A DNA stretch of 37,418 nt from an uncultured Faecalibacterium sp. (GTDB lineage: Bacteria > Bacillota > Clostridia > Oscillospirales > Ruminococcaceae): positions 1-37,418 of the forward strand of contig CAJFNF010000019.1 in the NCBI GenBank assembly GCA_904394215.1. The letters run 5' to 3'. Within the stretch, counting starts at the first letter, position 1, and every line of letters begins with the position of its first letter. The translations under genes and the position numbers were made by a program. The notes beneath the pieces were generated by a model. The model did no database searches, was not told where the DNA came from, and saw only the letters and a list, made by a program, of their open reading frames with translations. Shown here piece by piece: positions 15,021 through 22,364 of this stretch.

Positions 15021-16067
15021 TCAGTTGGCGGCTGCCGAAGCAGAATAGCTGGACAGGCTCTCGATGCGGACCATGTACTGTTCCACCAGCCGCTCGGCTG
15101 CCCGCATGCCCTTCCAGCCCACCGAAGCGCGCTGGTTCAGGGGGTCGTCGCCGTAGCCCAGCTGCTTGACGATGTGCTCCAGGCCGCCGCCTTCCAGCTC
15201 GGTGACGCCGTAGGCATGGGCGCCCAGCACCAGGGTGCCGAACACCGCATAATGGCCGCTGCCGCCGTCGGAGGGGCAGGTGTCATCCTTCCAGATCTTG
15301 GCCTCGCTGGTCTCGATGAAGCGGATGTTGCCCAGCTTGCCGATCTCGCCGCGGTACATGGCCTCGGGGTCAGCGTACTTGTGGACCTCGATCCACTCCT
15401 TGCTGGTCTTGAGGTCATAGGCTGCATAGGGATGGATGATGGCCACATAGCTGTCCCCCAGGGTATCGGCGTTCATGGCGCCCAGCTGGGCAGCCGCCTG
15501 GAAGAACAGTTTGGGGGTCAGCTTGCACTCCAGGGTCAGGTTGGCCCGGCTGGTGACGGGGGTCTCGTTGCCCTCTGCGTCCACCTTGGGGGCGTAGATC
15601 ACGTTGGTGCCGCCGGCCAGAACATCCCGGGTCAGGGTATCCAGGGTGCGGCCGGCCTGGCTGGCCAGGATCCGGGTGGCCTGGACCACGTTGTTGTCAA
15701 TGGCGGTCATCTGCAGCACGTCGGTCAGCGGGGTCCAGCCGCCGTACTGGTGCAGGTCGCTCTTGATGGTGGAGACGGTGAGGGTCTGGCCGTCGGGGGT
15801 AACGCCCTCGGTCAGAGGGGTGGTTGCCTTGGGCAGGCTGTCGTACTTGCGGAACTCGATGGTTTTGCCGCCGCCCACAGGCATGGGGTAGTAGTCGGCG
15901 AACTGGTCGTGGACCAGCCGGGGCTCTGCCTGGTCGATCAGACGCTTCTCATAGAAGGTCTTCATCTCGGCGGTCATGCCGGAAGCTGCGGTGGTGTTCT
16001 GCAGCTGGCTGGCGGGGTCGGCAAAGAACTGCAGGTCAAAGGGGAAATGATTCTGATTGTTGTTCAT
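15021..16067 (-). CDS. Major capsid protein, N4-gp56 type, with a Prp/L27-type cleavage site
   Basis: A 348-residue HK97-fold-type capsid protein of the N4-gp56 class common in Clostridia prophages (GRTLDTLTRDVLAGGTNVIY, YVAIIHPYAAYDLKT, YAVFGTLVLGAHAYGVTELEG). Residues 10-16 read FDLQFFA, followed by D17. This is the same signal as the ribosomal protein L27 leader (LNLQFFA), which the protease Prp cuts after the second Phe. Cleavage here would remove 15 residues and leave a 333-residue mature protein starting Ala16. The likely protease is encoded in the next gene upstream, as an N-terminal domain of the scaffold. Residues 1-9 are Asn/Gln-rich and lack a fold of their own. Confidence 0.88.
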   Translation of the reverse strand: MNNNQNHFPFDLQFFADPASQLQNTTAASGMTAEMKTFYEKRLIDQAEPRLVHDQFADYYPMPVGGGKTIEFRKYDSLPKATTPLTEGVTPDGQTLTVSTIKSDLHQYGGWTPLTDVLQMTAIDNNVVQATRILASQAGRTLDTLTRDVLAGGTNVIYAPKVDAEGNETPVTSRANLTLECKLTPKLFFQAAAQLGAMNADTLGDSYVAIIHPYAAYDLKTSKEWIEVHKYADPEAMYRGEIGKLGNIRFIETSEAKIWKDDTCPSDGGSGHYAVFGTLVLGAHAYGVTELEGGGLEHIVKQLGYGDDPLNQRASVGWKGMRAAERLVEQYMVRIESLSSYSASAAAN

Positions 16068-16124
16068 AGATCGTTCCTTTCTTTATGGTGCCATGCCGGC
16101 CGAAGCCGGCGCGTATCCTGAATC

Positions 16125-17069
16125 TTACAGCCGGATCCTGGCCCCGTGGAGGGCCTCCCGCTCGATGGCCTCCCGCTGGGCGCGGCTCATCCGGCTCACA
16201 TCGGGGGCGGTGGTCATGGCGCCCTGGCTGTGGATGCCGTTTTCAGCGGGGCGTGCCCCCCGCTCCTGGACCCGGTTGATGACACCCTGTTCCACGGTGC
16301 GGGCGGTGCCCTCCATCAGCTTGTCGTAGAAGGCCGCATGATAGGCCTCCTGCATCCGCATCCCGGGCATCCGCATCATCCGGCGCATGGCGGGGTTTTT
16401 CAGGGCCTCCTTCAGGGAGAACTTGGGGTCGCCCTTGCGCATTTCGGCCTCTTCCCGGGCCCACTGGTTGTGCAGGCGCAGGATGAACCGTCCCACCTCG
16501 CCGATGCCCAGCATGGGCTCCCGGCGGGGCTGGGTGTTCTGTTCCAGTGTTTCCCGGGGCGGGGCCGGAGGCATCTCTTCTTTGGATTTGTCCCGCTTTT
16601 TGGCCGAGGGCAGGGTGCCTTCCGCCCTGGCCTGGCGCTCCTGTTCCCGGCTGAGGGAAGGGCCCTTGCGGGCCTTTTTGCCCTTTTGGGCAAACAGCTG
16701 CAGGTCGATCATCCCCTCTTCGCCGCGGCTGCTGGTATCCGCAAACCGCAGGTTGTCGGGGTAGCGCTCGGCCAGCAGGGCCAGGCCGGTTTTGACCAGC
16801 TCAAAGCTGCCGTTGATCCGCTGGTCCTCCCGGGGGTCGGCCCCGGGATGGGCGGTGATCACCACCCGGGGCCCTTCGGGGCCATCGGATGCGGTGCACT
16901 CTGCCTGGTCCATCTCGGCTGCCATCCAGATCAGCGCCTGGGTCAGGATGCTGGCCCCGGCGCAGACGATGTCCTGCCCGGCGGGAGCATAGCCGGCATG
17001 GCCCTTGACTTCCAGCCGCCGGGTCACCCCGGCGGGGCCGTCCAGCTCGCTGCACATTGCGTGGATCAT
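16125..17069 (-). CDS. Prp-like cysteine protease fused to phage capsid scaffold protein
   Basis: A 314-residue fusion. Residues 1-115 match the Prp (YsxB/DUF464) family: GHA with His24 and GQDIVCAGAS with Cys36, the same 12-residue His-Cys spacing as the S. aureus Prp dyad (His22/Cys34), then FELVKTGLALLAERYPDNLRF as the closing helix and strand. Residues 120-127 read MIDLQLFA, then QKGKKARKG, closely like the L27 N terminus. From about 128 the protein is a charged, Met/Arg-rich helical scaffold ending MSRAQREAIEREALHGARIR, the basic capsid-binding tail. Self-cleavage after Phe126 would release a 126-residue protease and a 188-residue scaffold. AAGGAGG precedes the start at 17069. It lies between portal and capsid genes, the normal protease/scaffold position. 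Confidence 0.85.
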   Translation of the reverse strand: MIHAMCSELDGPAGVTRRLEVKGHAGYAPAGQDIVCAGASILTQALIWMAAEMDQAECTASDGPEGPRVVITAHPGADPREDQRINGSFELVKTGLALLAERYPDNLRFADTSSRGEEGMIDLQLFAQKGKKARKGPSLSREQERQARAEGTLPSAKKRDKSKEEMPPAPPRETLEQNTQPRREPMLGIGEVGRFILRLHNQWAREEAEMRKGDPKFSLKEALKNPAMRRMMRMPGMRMQEAYHAAFYDKLMEGTARTVEQGVINRVQERGARPAENGIHSQGAMTTAPDVSRMSRAQREAIEREALHGARIRL

Positions 17070-17076
17070 CCTTTGT

Positions 17077-18903
17077 TTACCTCCTTGTATTGGTGTTCAT
17101 GGCCCTGCGGGCCGCGGTGTCAGGGCTGGGGGCCTGGGGCACCCTGGTTTTCTGGCCCGCCGTCTGCCGGCCGGCTGCCTTCTGCCCCGCCGCCTTCTGG
17201 CGGCTGAAGGTCCGGGCGGCCTGCACGGTCTGGGTCAGACGGGCCAGCTGCTGCTGGGCCAGCTGAAGCTGCTTGGCCAGGGTGCCGTTCTGCTGGACCC
17301 GCTGGCGGACCTTTTCGATCCCCTCAAAGTCCATCATTTCCAGGGCAGCCAGGGCGGCGTCGGCGTTGGCAGGGTTAAAGAATCCCAGCTGATAGCATTC
17401 CTTGGCGGTCTCGTTCTGGCTCAGGCGGCTGAAGGTGGACTTTTTGGCCGCAGAGATGGTGATGTCAAACACCGGCTCCCGGCTGCCCAGCTCCACGCCG
17501 CCCACGCTGGCCACAGGCACCGGCCGCAGGGCGGCGCCGCTGAACTGGACAAAGACGTTCTGGCCCTGCTGGCCGGTGATCCGGAACACCCGGTCCTCGT
17601 CGTAGAACTGGCGCATCAGGTCGATGACCAGATAGCACTCCTTGGCGAAGGCCCGGTAGGAGCTCTTGAGCATGTCCCGGGACAGCTTGCTGCCCGCCTC
17701 CTGGAGGGCTGCGATGGCCGAAGCCGCCGTGACGCCGCCCGAGGTGCCGCCCTGGCTCATATCCCGGTTGCCGCTGATCTCCTTCAGCTCGTCCACCCGG
17801 CTGTTGCGGTAGGTGATGGAGCTGCCCTGGAGCCCGGCGGTCTGGATCTGGTGGAAGCTGTCGCTGTTGAGCCGGCCGGTGACATGGACGATGTCCCGGC
17901 TCAGGTCGGCCAGTTCCTCCTCGTTGACCCCGGCGCCGTCGCTGAGGACGTACCGCTGTTTGGAGGCCAGCAGGACGTTTTCGTCCATGGCCTGGTTCAT
18001 CTTGTCGATGGAGTTCTGGCAGTCCTTCATCACGTCGATCAGGCCGAAGCCGGCGGGGCTGTCCTCTTCCTGGAACAGCACGTCAAAGACGAAGGGGTAT
18101 TTGCCGTGGTCATAGAAACCCCGCTGGGCCAGCCGGGGGTCGTTCTCGCTGGCGTAGAGGACCACGCCGTTGCAGAATTTGCAGTAGTGGACCAGCTCCT
18201 TGCCGCCGGGGCCCGGCTTTTTGTAGTACCAGTCCACCACCACGCTCTTGTCGGTGGTGTCGATGCTGTCATCGTGGATGTACCGGGCCGCGTCAATGGT
18301 GCCGCCGGTGCGGCCCCGCAGCTGGGGATACCGGGCCGCCAGCTGGTCCGAATCCTCCAGACTCAGGCTGAAAAAGTGGGGGCTGTCCTGGATGTCCATC
18401 ACCCCCGGCTCCCAGTAGAGCATCAGCAGGTTCATGGACCGGATGGCGATCTCCCCCATGCCGCCCCGGGCGGCGGGGTCCCAGAAGATACCCTTGACGC
18501 CGGTGCCCTGTTTCAGCTTCCGCCACCAGCTGTCGGAATAGACCTGCTCGTAGTCAGCCTGTTCCAGCACCACCGGCAGGATGCTGGACAGGGTGCGGGC
18601 GGTGGCCTCGTCGTCGGCGGCCCGGGGCAGGACGTTGGGCTCGGGGTAGTTGTCCATGGCCTCGGCGTGCTTGCTGGCGATGGAGTTGAACAGCCACCCG
18701 CTGGAAGGCTGGGGCTTGCCCTCCATCATCCGGTTTTTGTACTGTTTCCAGTGGGCCATCCGGAACCACAGCTCGTTGTCGATGAGCCGCCGGTCCAGTG
18801 CCGCCTTGCCGGATTTGTACTTGTGCAGGATGCGCTCCGCCTCCGCGGCCTGTTCAGGGCCGATGACCGGCGCAGGCTGCATCTGAATTTCCTGTTCTTG
18901 CAT
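17077..18903 (-). CDS. Phage portal protein
   Basis: A 608-residue protein in the position and size of a podovirus portal (P22-like class). The N-terminal and middle parts show portal features: WFRMAHWKQYKNR, YSDSWWRKLKQGTGVKGIFWDP (wing region) and IDKMNQAMDENVLLASKQRY, with stem and crown helices later (ALAALEMMDFEGIEKVRQRV). The last about 60 residues are a Gln-rich coil followed by a low-complexity basic tail with AAGQK/AAGRQ/TAGQK repeats. It forms the dodecameric channel for DNA entry. It starts 9 bases after the large terminase gene. Confidence 0.85.
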   Translation of the reverse strand: MQEQEIQMQPAPVIGPEQAAEAERILHKYKSGKAALDRRLIDNELWFRMAHWKQYKNRMMEGKPQPSSGWLFNSIASKHAEAMDNYPEPNVLPRAADDEATARTLSSILPVVLEQADYEQVYSDSWWRKLKQGTGVKGIFWDPAARGGMGEIAIRSMNLLMLYWEPGVMDIQDSPHFFSLSLEDSDQLAARYPQLRGRTGGTIDAARYIHDDSIDTTDKSVVVDWYYKKPGPGGKELVHYCKFCNGVVLYASENDPRLAQRGFYDHGKYPFVFDVLFQEEDSPAGFGLIDVMKDCQNSIDKMNQAMDENVLLASKQRYVLSDGAGVNEEELADLSRDIVHVTGRLNSDSFHQIQTAGLQGSSITYRNSRVDELKEISGNRDMSQGGTSGGVTAASAIAALQEAGSKLSRDMLKSSYRAFAKECYLVIDLMRQFYDEDRVFRITGQQGQNVFVQFSGAALRPVPVASVGGVELGSREPVFDITISAAKKSTFSRLSQNETAKECYQLGFFNPANADAALAALEMMDFEGIEKVRQRVQQNGTLAKQLQLAQQQLARLTQTVQAARTFSRQKAAGQKAAGRQTAGQKTRVPQAPSPDTAARRAMNTNTRR

Positions 18904-18912
18904 GGTTTCACC

Positions 18913-20358
18913 TCATATTCTGTAAAATGCTGCGTGTCTGCGGGGCCGCAGGTCCAGCGGGTCGTCGGGCAGCGGGGCGGGAGATGTCCGGGCCGGCGGG
19001 CTGATGGGGTTTTCCATCAGCACATACCGGCACTCGTCGTAGATGTGGTCCTCCTGGCGGGAGTCCACATCCTCCACGTTGCTCTCGTCGTACACCAGGG
19101 AGGGGATGGTGCGGATGAAATGCTTGCAGGTGCGGAACACCTGGAACATGGGCCGCCCCTCGGAATCAAAAGCCAGACGGTAGTGCATCTGCATCTTGCC
19201 GGCCAGGCGGGTGTTGTCCGCCGCCGACCAGAAGATGCCGTTGGGGGGCCGCTCCATCATGGCGGCAATGCTCTCGCCCCGGCTCTCGTCAAAGATGGCC
19301 GGGTCGGCCACCCCCCGGATGGTCCGCCCCCGGAGCACCGGGTCGTTCTGTTCTGCCTCCCGGATCTTCCGGGCCTGCTCCACCGGGTCCATCCGCAGGC
19401 CCTCATTGGGCCGGCCGGTGCATCCGTAGAGCTCCTTGATCCGGTAAATCCGCCCGTCCTCGTCCACCGCGTACCACCCCACCGAAAAAGGCCTGGAATA
19501 GCCGAAGTCGTACCCCCGCCAGATCCGCCAGTGTTTGGGGATCTCGAAGGGTTCCACCACATGGGTCCATCGCTGGTCCCGGTAGTGATCGGGGTCGTTG
19601 CGCCACTCGGTGAACACCTGCCCCGAAAAGCTGTCCCAGCTGCCGTAGAGCAGGGCCTGTTTTTCCGCCTCGGGCAGGGCGGCCAGGCTGGCCAGATAGT
19701 CGGGATCGTTGGCCAGCAGGGCCGGGTTGTCAAAGACGCTGGAGGGGATGAACACCCGGGCCCGGGTATAGGTCCGGGTGGTGCCGTCGGGCATCCGCAC
19801 CTGGTACTCCTCCCGGATGGGGGTGCCGGGGGGCGCCGGTGTGATGAACCGCTCCTTGACCCAGCCGTGGCCCACCCCGCCGGGGTTGGTGGTGGCCCGC
19901 ATATAGACCCGGGTGCCGGGGCCGGTGGGCCGGTTGCGGCTCATCATGTAGCTGTACTCCTCCCATTCAAAGTGGGTCAGCTCGTCAAACCCGATGAAGT
20001 CGTAGGCCTTGCCCTGGTAGTTGGTGCGGTCCTTGGTGTACTGCATCGACCCGAAGTAGATCTTGGCCCCGCTGGGGAAAATCCAGACGTGGGCGGTGGC
20101 ATTGTACTGGGCCCCCGGGAACGCCCGGCGGTAGTAGTTCATGCTCTTGTCCACCAGGTCGCTGAGCTGGGGGAAGGTTTTCCGCAGGATCAGCCCCCGG
20201 TAGTGGGGAATCTCCACCTGCCGCAAAGCCTCGATCACCAAAGCGTCGCTCTTTCCTCCGCCGGCCGCCCCGCCGTACAGAGCTTCCGGCTCGCTGCGCT
20301 CCATAAAGGCCCGCTGCCGGGGCTGGGGCTGCCAGATGATGGGAGCCTGCCGGTTCAT
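18913..20358 (-). CDS. Phage terminase large subunit
   Basis: A 481-residue packaging motor. Walker A GGAAGGGKS (residues 29-37, Lys36) and Walker B FIGFDE (121-126, Asp125, Glu126) form the ATPase; a coupling motif ATTNPGG is at 155-161. The C-terminal RNase H-like nuclease has GYDFG (Asp284), ADPAIFDES (Asp352) and EDHIYDECRY (Asp437/Asp441). All catalytic residues are present, so the motor appears functional. Its start overlaps the stop of the upstream small gene (ATGA). It powers DNA packaging into the procapsid through the portal. Confidence 0.95.
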   Translation of the reverse strand: MNRQAPIIWQPQPRQRAFMERSEPEALYGGAAGGGKSDALVIEALRQVEIPHYRGLILRKTFPQLSDLVDKSMNYYRRAFPGAQYNATAHVWIFPSGAKIYFGSMQYTKDRTNYQGKAYDFIGFDELTHFEWEEYSYMMSRNRPTGPGTRVYMRATTNPGGVGHGWVKERFITPAPPGTPIREEYQVRMPDGTTRTYTRARVFIPSSVFDNPALLANDPDYLASLAALPEAEKQALLYGSWDSFSGQVFTEWRNDPDHYRDQRWTHVVEPFEIPKHWRIWRGYDFGYSRPFSVGWYAVDEDGRIYRIKELYGCTGRPNEGLRMDPVEQARKIREAEQNDPVLRGRTIRGVADPAIFDESRGESIAAMMERPPNGIFWSAADNTRLAGKMQMHYRLAFDSEGRPMFQVFRTCKHFIRTIPSLVYDESNVEDVDSRQEDHIYDECRYVLMENPISPPARTSPAPLPDDPLDLRPRRHAAFYRI

Positions 20359-20630
20359 GTTGGTGCATCCTCCTTTCCCGGTGCCACCGGGGGCAGCAGC
20401 ACCACGCCGTATTCGGCGCTGTCGCCGCCCCCGCTCTGCTCGCTCAGGCTCTTGGCCACGGCTGCCAGGTCCTTGAGCACCGCAGTGATCTCCTTCAGCG
20501 CCTTCATGTCGCCGCTGCCCTGGGCCTGGCGCCGGGCGTCCAGCGCCCGGGCTTCCTGCACCAGCAGCCCGCTGAGAAGATCGGTGGTCCGCTGTAAGTC
20601 TGTCAGGCTGCCGTTCTTTTTCTTTGCCAT
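20355..20630 (-). CDS. Small protein before TerL, possible terminase small subunit
   Basis: A 91-residue helical protein, MAKKKNGSLTDLQRTTDLLS then a coiled-coil-like stretch (VQEARALDARRQAQ, MKALKEITAVLKDLAAVAKSL) and a disordered Pro-rich end. The place directly upstream of, and overlapping, the large terminase gene is that of the small subunit, and an oligomerising coil fits. No helix-turn-helix is evident, so the assignment is positional. The ATG at 20630 has AAAGGAG 7 bases upstream; a longer reading from 20732 lacks such a site. Confidence 0.55.
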   Translation of the reverse strand: MAKKKNGSLTDLQRTTDLLSGLLVQEARALDARRQAQGSGDMKALKEITAVLKDLAAVAKSLSEQSGGGDSAEYGVVLLPPVAPGKEDAPT

Positions 20631-20715
20631 CCTTTCGCTCCTTTCCGCCGCTGTCCGGCCGCCTGTCAACATCCTATCACCGGCCTGTGGGTTTCCCCAG
20701 TGTGTCCTTCCGGCC

Positions 20716-20738
20716 CCGGTTTTTGGCCCCAAAACCGG
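20716..20738. repeat. Palindromic hairpin upstream of the phage cassette
   Basis: CCGGTTTT and AAAACCGG arms around TGGCCCC. It is close to the cassette's 5' edge; it may terminate read-through or mark the boundary. Confidence 0.5.
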
Positions 20739-20765
20739 CCGGTTTCTGCGGTTTGGCCCAAAAGA

Positions 20766-20802
20766 AAAGCCGGGCCCTGCCCAAAAGGCAGCCTCCGGCT
20801 TT
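20766..20802 (-). terminator. Second terminator between the redox operon and phage cassette
   Basis: On the minus strand, AAAGCCGG pairs with CCGGCTTT, with an inner CTGCC/GGCAG stem, followed by TTTTCTTTT. Confidence 0.7.
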
Positions 20803-20815
20803 CAGCATCCCGCAT

Positions 20816-20853
20816 AGAAAAACACCGCCCAGACTGTGCAGTCTGCGCGGTGT
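20816..20853 (-). terminator. Terminator of the thioredoxin/CcdA operon
   Basis: On the minus strand, ACACCGC pairs with GCGGTGT and AGACTG with CAGTCT, followed by five T, 20 bases after the TlpA-like stop codon. Confidence 0.85.
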
Positions 20854-20872
20854 CTCTTGTGCGCTTTGTATG

Positions 20873-21490
20873 TTACTTGTTGGGAGCAATCAGGTCGATG
20901 CCCTGCTGCAGGGTTTCGGCGTCGATGGCGCCGGTGGCCCGTGCCACCGCATATCCATCGGCATTGATGAAATAGGTGGTGGGCAGCGAATAGGCCCCGT
21001 AGGTGAGGGCGGCGTCCGAGTCGGTGTCATACAGCACCGGGAAGGTGAACCCCTGCTGTGCAATGAAGGCAGAAGCGCTGTCCACCGTCTCCCGGCTGCC
21101 GTCGGTCATGTTGATCATCAGAAACTGGACTTCCTCCCCCAGCTCCTGGTATTTGTCCTCGAAATCGGGCATTTCCATCTGGCAGGGCCCGCACCAGCTG
21201 GCCCAGAAATTGACCACCAGGGGCTTGCCGGTGTAGTCGTACAGCTGGACCGGGTTGCCATCCTTATCATAGACGGTGAAGTCCGGCGCCGGCACCAGTT
21301 CGGGATCCGCAGACTCTGCGGCCTCTCCGCTCTCTGCCGCCTGCCCGCTGTCCGCCTGGCTCTGGGGGGATTCCACCGTCAGCTGGTTGTGTTCCAGCCC
21401 CTGGCCCAGCCGCCCATAGAGGGTGTAGGCCCCTCCCAGCAGGAGGACAAAGGCCAGGGCCAGCACAAATACGATTCGCTTCTTGTCCAT
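20873..21490 (-). CDS. TlpA/ResA-like membrane-anchored thioredoxin
   Basis: A 205-residue protein: an N-terminal membrane anchor (residues 6-26), an acidic Ser/Ala/Glu linker (about 40-65) and an extracytoplasmic thioredoxin domain with WASWCGPCQMEMP (Cys100, Cys103). The cis-proline loop follows in YSLPTTYFI. It would be the external thiol reductant or oxidoreductase fed by the neighbouring CcdA. It starts 10 bases after the ccdA-like gene and closes the operon before a terminator. In Clostridia such proteins are proposed to keep surface thiols reduced or help cytochrome/sulfoxide repair; the target here is unknown. Confidence 0.9.
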   Translation of the reverse strand: MDKKRIVFVLALAFVLLLGGAYTLYGRLGQGLEHNQLTVESPQSQADSGQAAESGEAAESADPELVPAPDFTVYDKDGNPVQLYDYTGKPLVVNFWASWCGPCQMEMPDFEDKYQELGEEVQFLMINMTDGSRETVDSASAFIAQQGFTFPVLYDTDSDAALTYGAYSLPTTYFINADGYAVARATGAIDAETLQQGIDLIAPNK

Positions 21491-21500
21491 GGGAGCCTCC

Positions 21501-22163
21501 TCAGCTCAGCAGGGCCAGCAGACGGCCCAGGGTGCCGGTGGCCATCAGGATGCCGATGAACACCAGCAGCCCGCCCGAAATGGCGTTGATGACCCCGTAG
21601 TGGCTTTTGATCCAGTCAAAGGCCGATTTCAGATAGTCGATCAGGACGGCGCTGAGGATAAAGGGAATCCCCAGCCCCAGGGAATAGGCCAGCAGCATCA
21701 GGACGCCCTGGAGCACATGGCCCTGCTGGGATGCCAGGGCCAGCGCCGACCCCAGGAAGGCCCCCACGCAGGGGGTCCAGCCCACCGAAAAGATGACGCC
21801 GAACACTGCCGCCTGGAAAAAGCCCATGTCGCTGGTATCCACCTGATGGCGGCTGCCCCGGAACAGTTCCAGCCGGAACACCCCCAAAAAGTGGAGGCCA
21901 AAAAAGATCACCACCAGCCCCGACACCAGGTTGACGGCGGTCTGGTATTCCCGCAGGAAACCGCCCACCGTCCCGGCCAGGGCTCCCAGGGCCACAAACA
22001 CCAGGGTAAAGCCGCTCACAAAGCCCAGGGCCCCGGTGAGGGTTTTCCGGACGGTGCGCTCCCCGCCCCCTGCAAAGTAGGAGATGTAGATGGGGAGCAT
22101 GGGCAAAAGGCAGGGGGAAATAAAGGTGATGATCCCTTCCAGAAAGGAGATTACATACTGCAT
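21501..22163 (-). CDS. CcdA-type thiol-disulfide transmembrane transporter
   Basis: A 220-residue protein with six hydrophobic segments and the two CcdA/DsbD-beta cysteines: Cys18 in ISPCLLPMLP and Cys132 in GWTPCVGAFLG. It accepts electrons from cytoplasmic thioredoxin and passes them across the membrane to an external thioredoxin-like protein, encoded just downstream. Its start overlaps the end of the small CPTGSC membrane protein gene by 13 bases. The full chain (thioredoxin, reductase, CcdA, TlpA) is present in this operon. Confidence 0.92.
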   Translation of the reverse strand: MQYVISFLEGIITFISPCLLPMLPIYISYFAGGGERTVRKTLTGALGFVSGFTLVFVALGALAGTVGGFLREYQTAVNLVSGLVVIFFGLHFLGVFRLELFRGSRHQVDTSDMGFFQAAVFGVIFSVGWTPCVGAFLGSALALASQQGHVLQGVLMLLAYSLGLGIPFILSAVLIDYLKSAFDWIKSHYGVINAISGGLLVFIGILMATGTLGRLLALLS

Positions 22164-22363
22164 GAGCCGTCACACCCCGTTCCGAACACACCGGACAGCA
22201 GCCACCCCACCAGGCCCATATAGGCCATGGAGGTGAAGGGGCTGGAGGTGATGATGCAGCTGCCGGTGGGGCATCCCACCGCCAGATAGTAGACCAGCCC
22301 AACCAGGGCGCCACCCAGGGTAAAGAGGGCGGGTTTCATCCATTTTCCGGCTTTTTCCTTCAT
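22151..22363 (-). CDS. Small membrane protein with two CxxxxC/CxxxC motifs (DUF6132-like)
   Basis: A 70-residue protein with two hydrophobic segments (about 11-30 and 42-62). Cys31 and Cys36 lie in GCPTGSCIITSSPF at the end of the first, and Cys64 and Cys68 in GTGCDGSCSM at the very C terminus. The CPTGSC block matches what I recall of DUF6132, short proteins found beside thioredoxin-like genes. The ATG at 22363 was chosen over a GTG because AGGAGG is then 8 bases upstream. Its position between TrxB and CcdA suggests a role in thiol relay across the membrane; that is inference. Confidence 0.75.
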   Translation of the reverse strand: MKEKAGKWMKPALFTLGGALVGLVYYLAVGCPTGSCIITSSPFTSMAYMGLVGWLLSGVFGTGCDGSCSM

Positions 22364-22364
22364 A

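Larger units (their letters stand above)
10956..20630 (-). mobile_element. Phage virion-morphogenesis cassette (podovirus-like), without integrase or lysis genes
   Basis: Ten genes all read leftwards with gaps of about 0-80 bases: small terminase-like, large terminase, portal, Prp protease-scaffold fusion, major capsid, small capsid-associated, head-tail adaptor, probable tail nozzle, a 63-aa protein and a probable ejection protein. The order is that of a short-tailed phage head/tail module. The window shows no integrase, repressor, replication, lysis, tape-measure or tail-fibre gene, and no obvious attachment repeats at the ends. All genes appear intact with good ribosome-binding sites, which argues against random decay. 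It could be a domesticated module, a satellite or gene-transfer-agent-like island, or the structural arm of a scattered prophage. Confidence 0.85.

Noticed and set aside
12440-20817. Very long plus-strand open frames opposite the phage and redox genes
   Set aside because: They are rich in Gly, Pro, His and Val, as expected from the antisense of GC-rich codons, lack starts with ribosome sites, and overlap clear phage genes.
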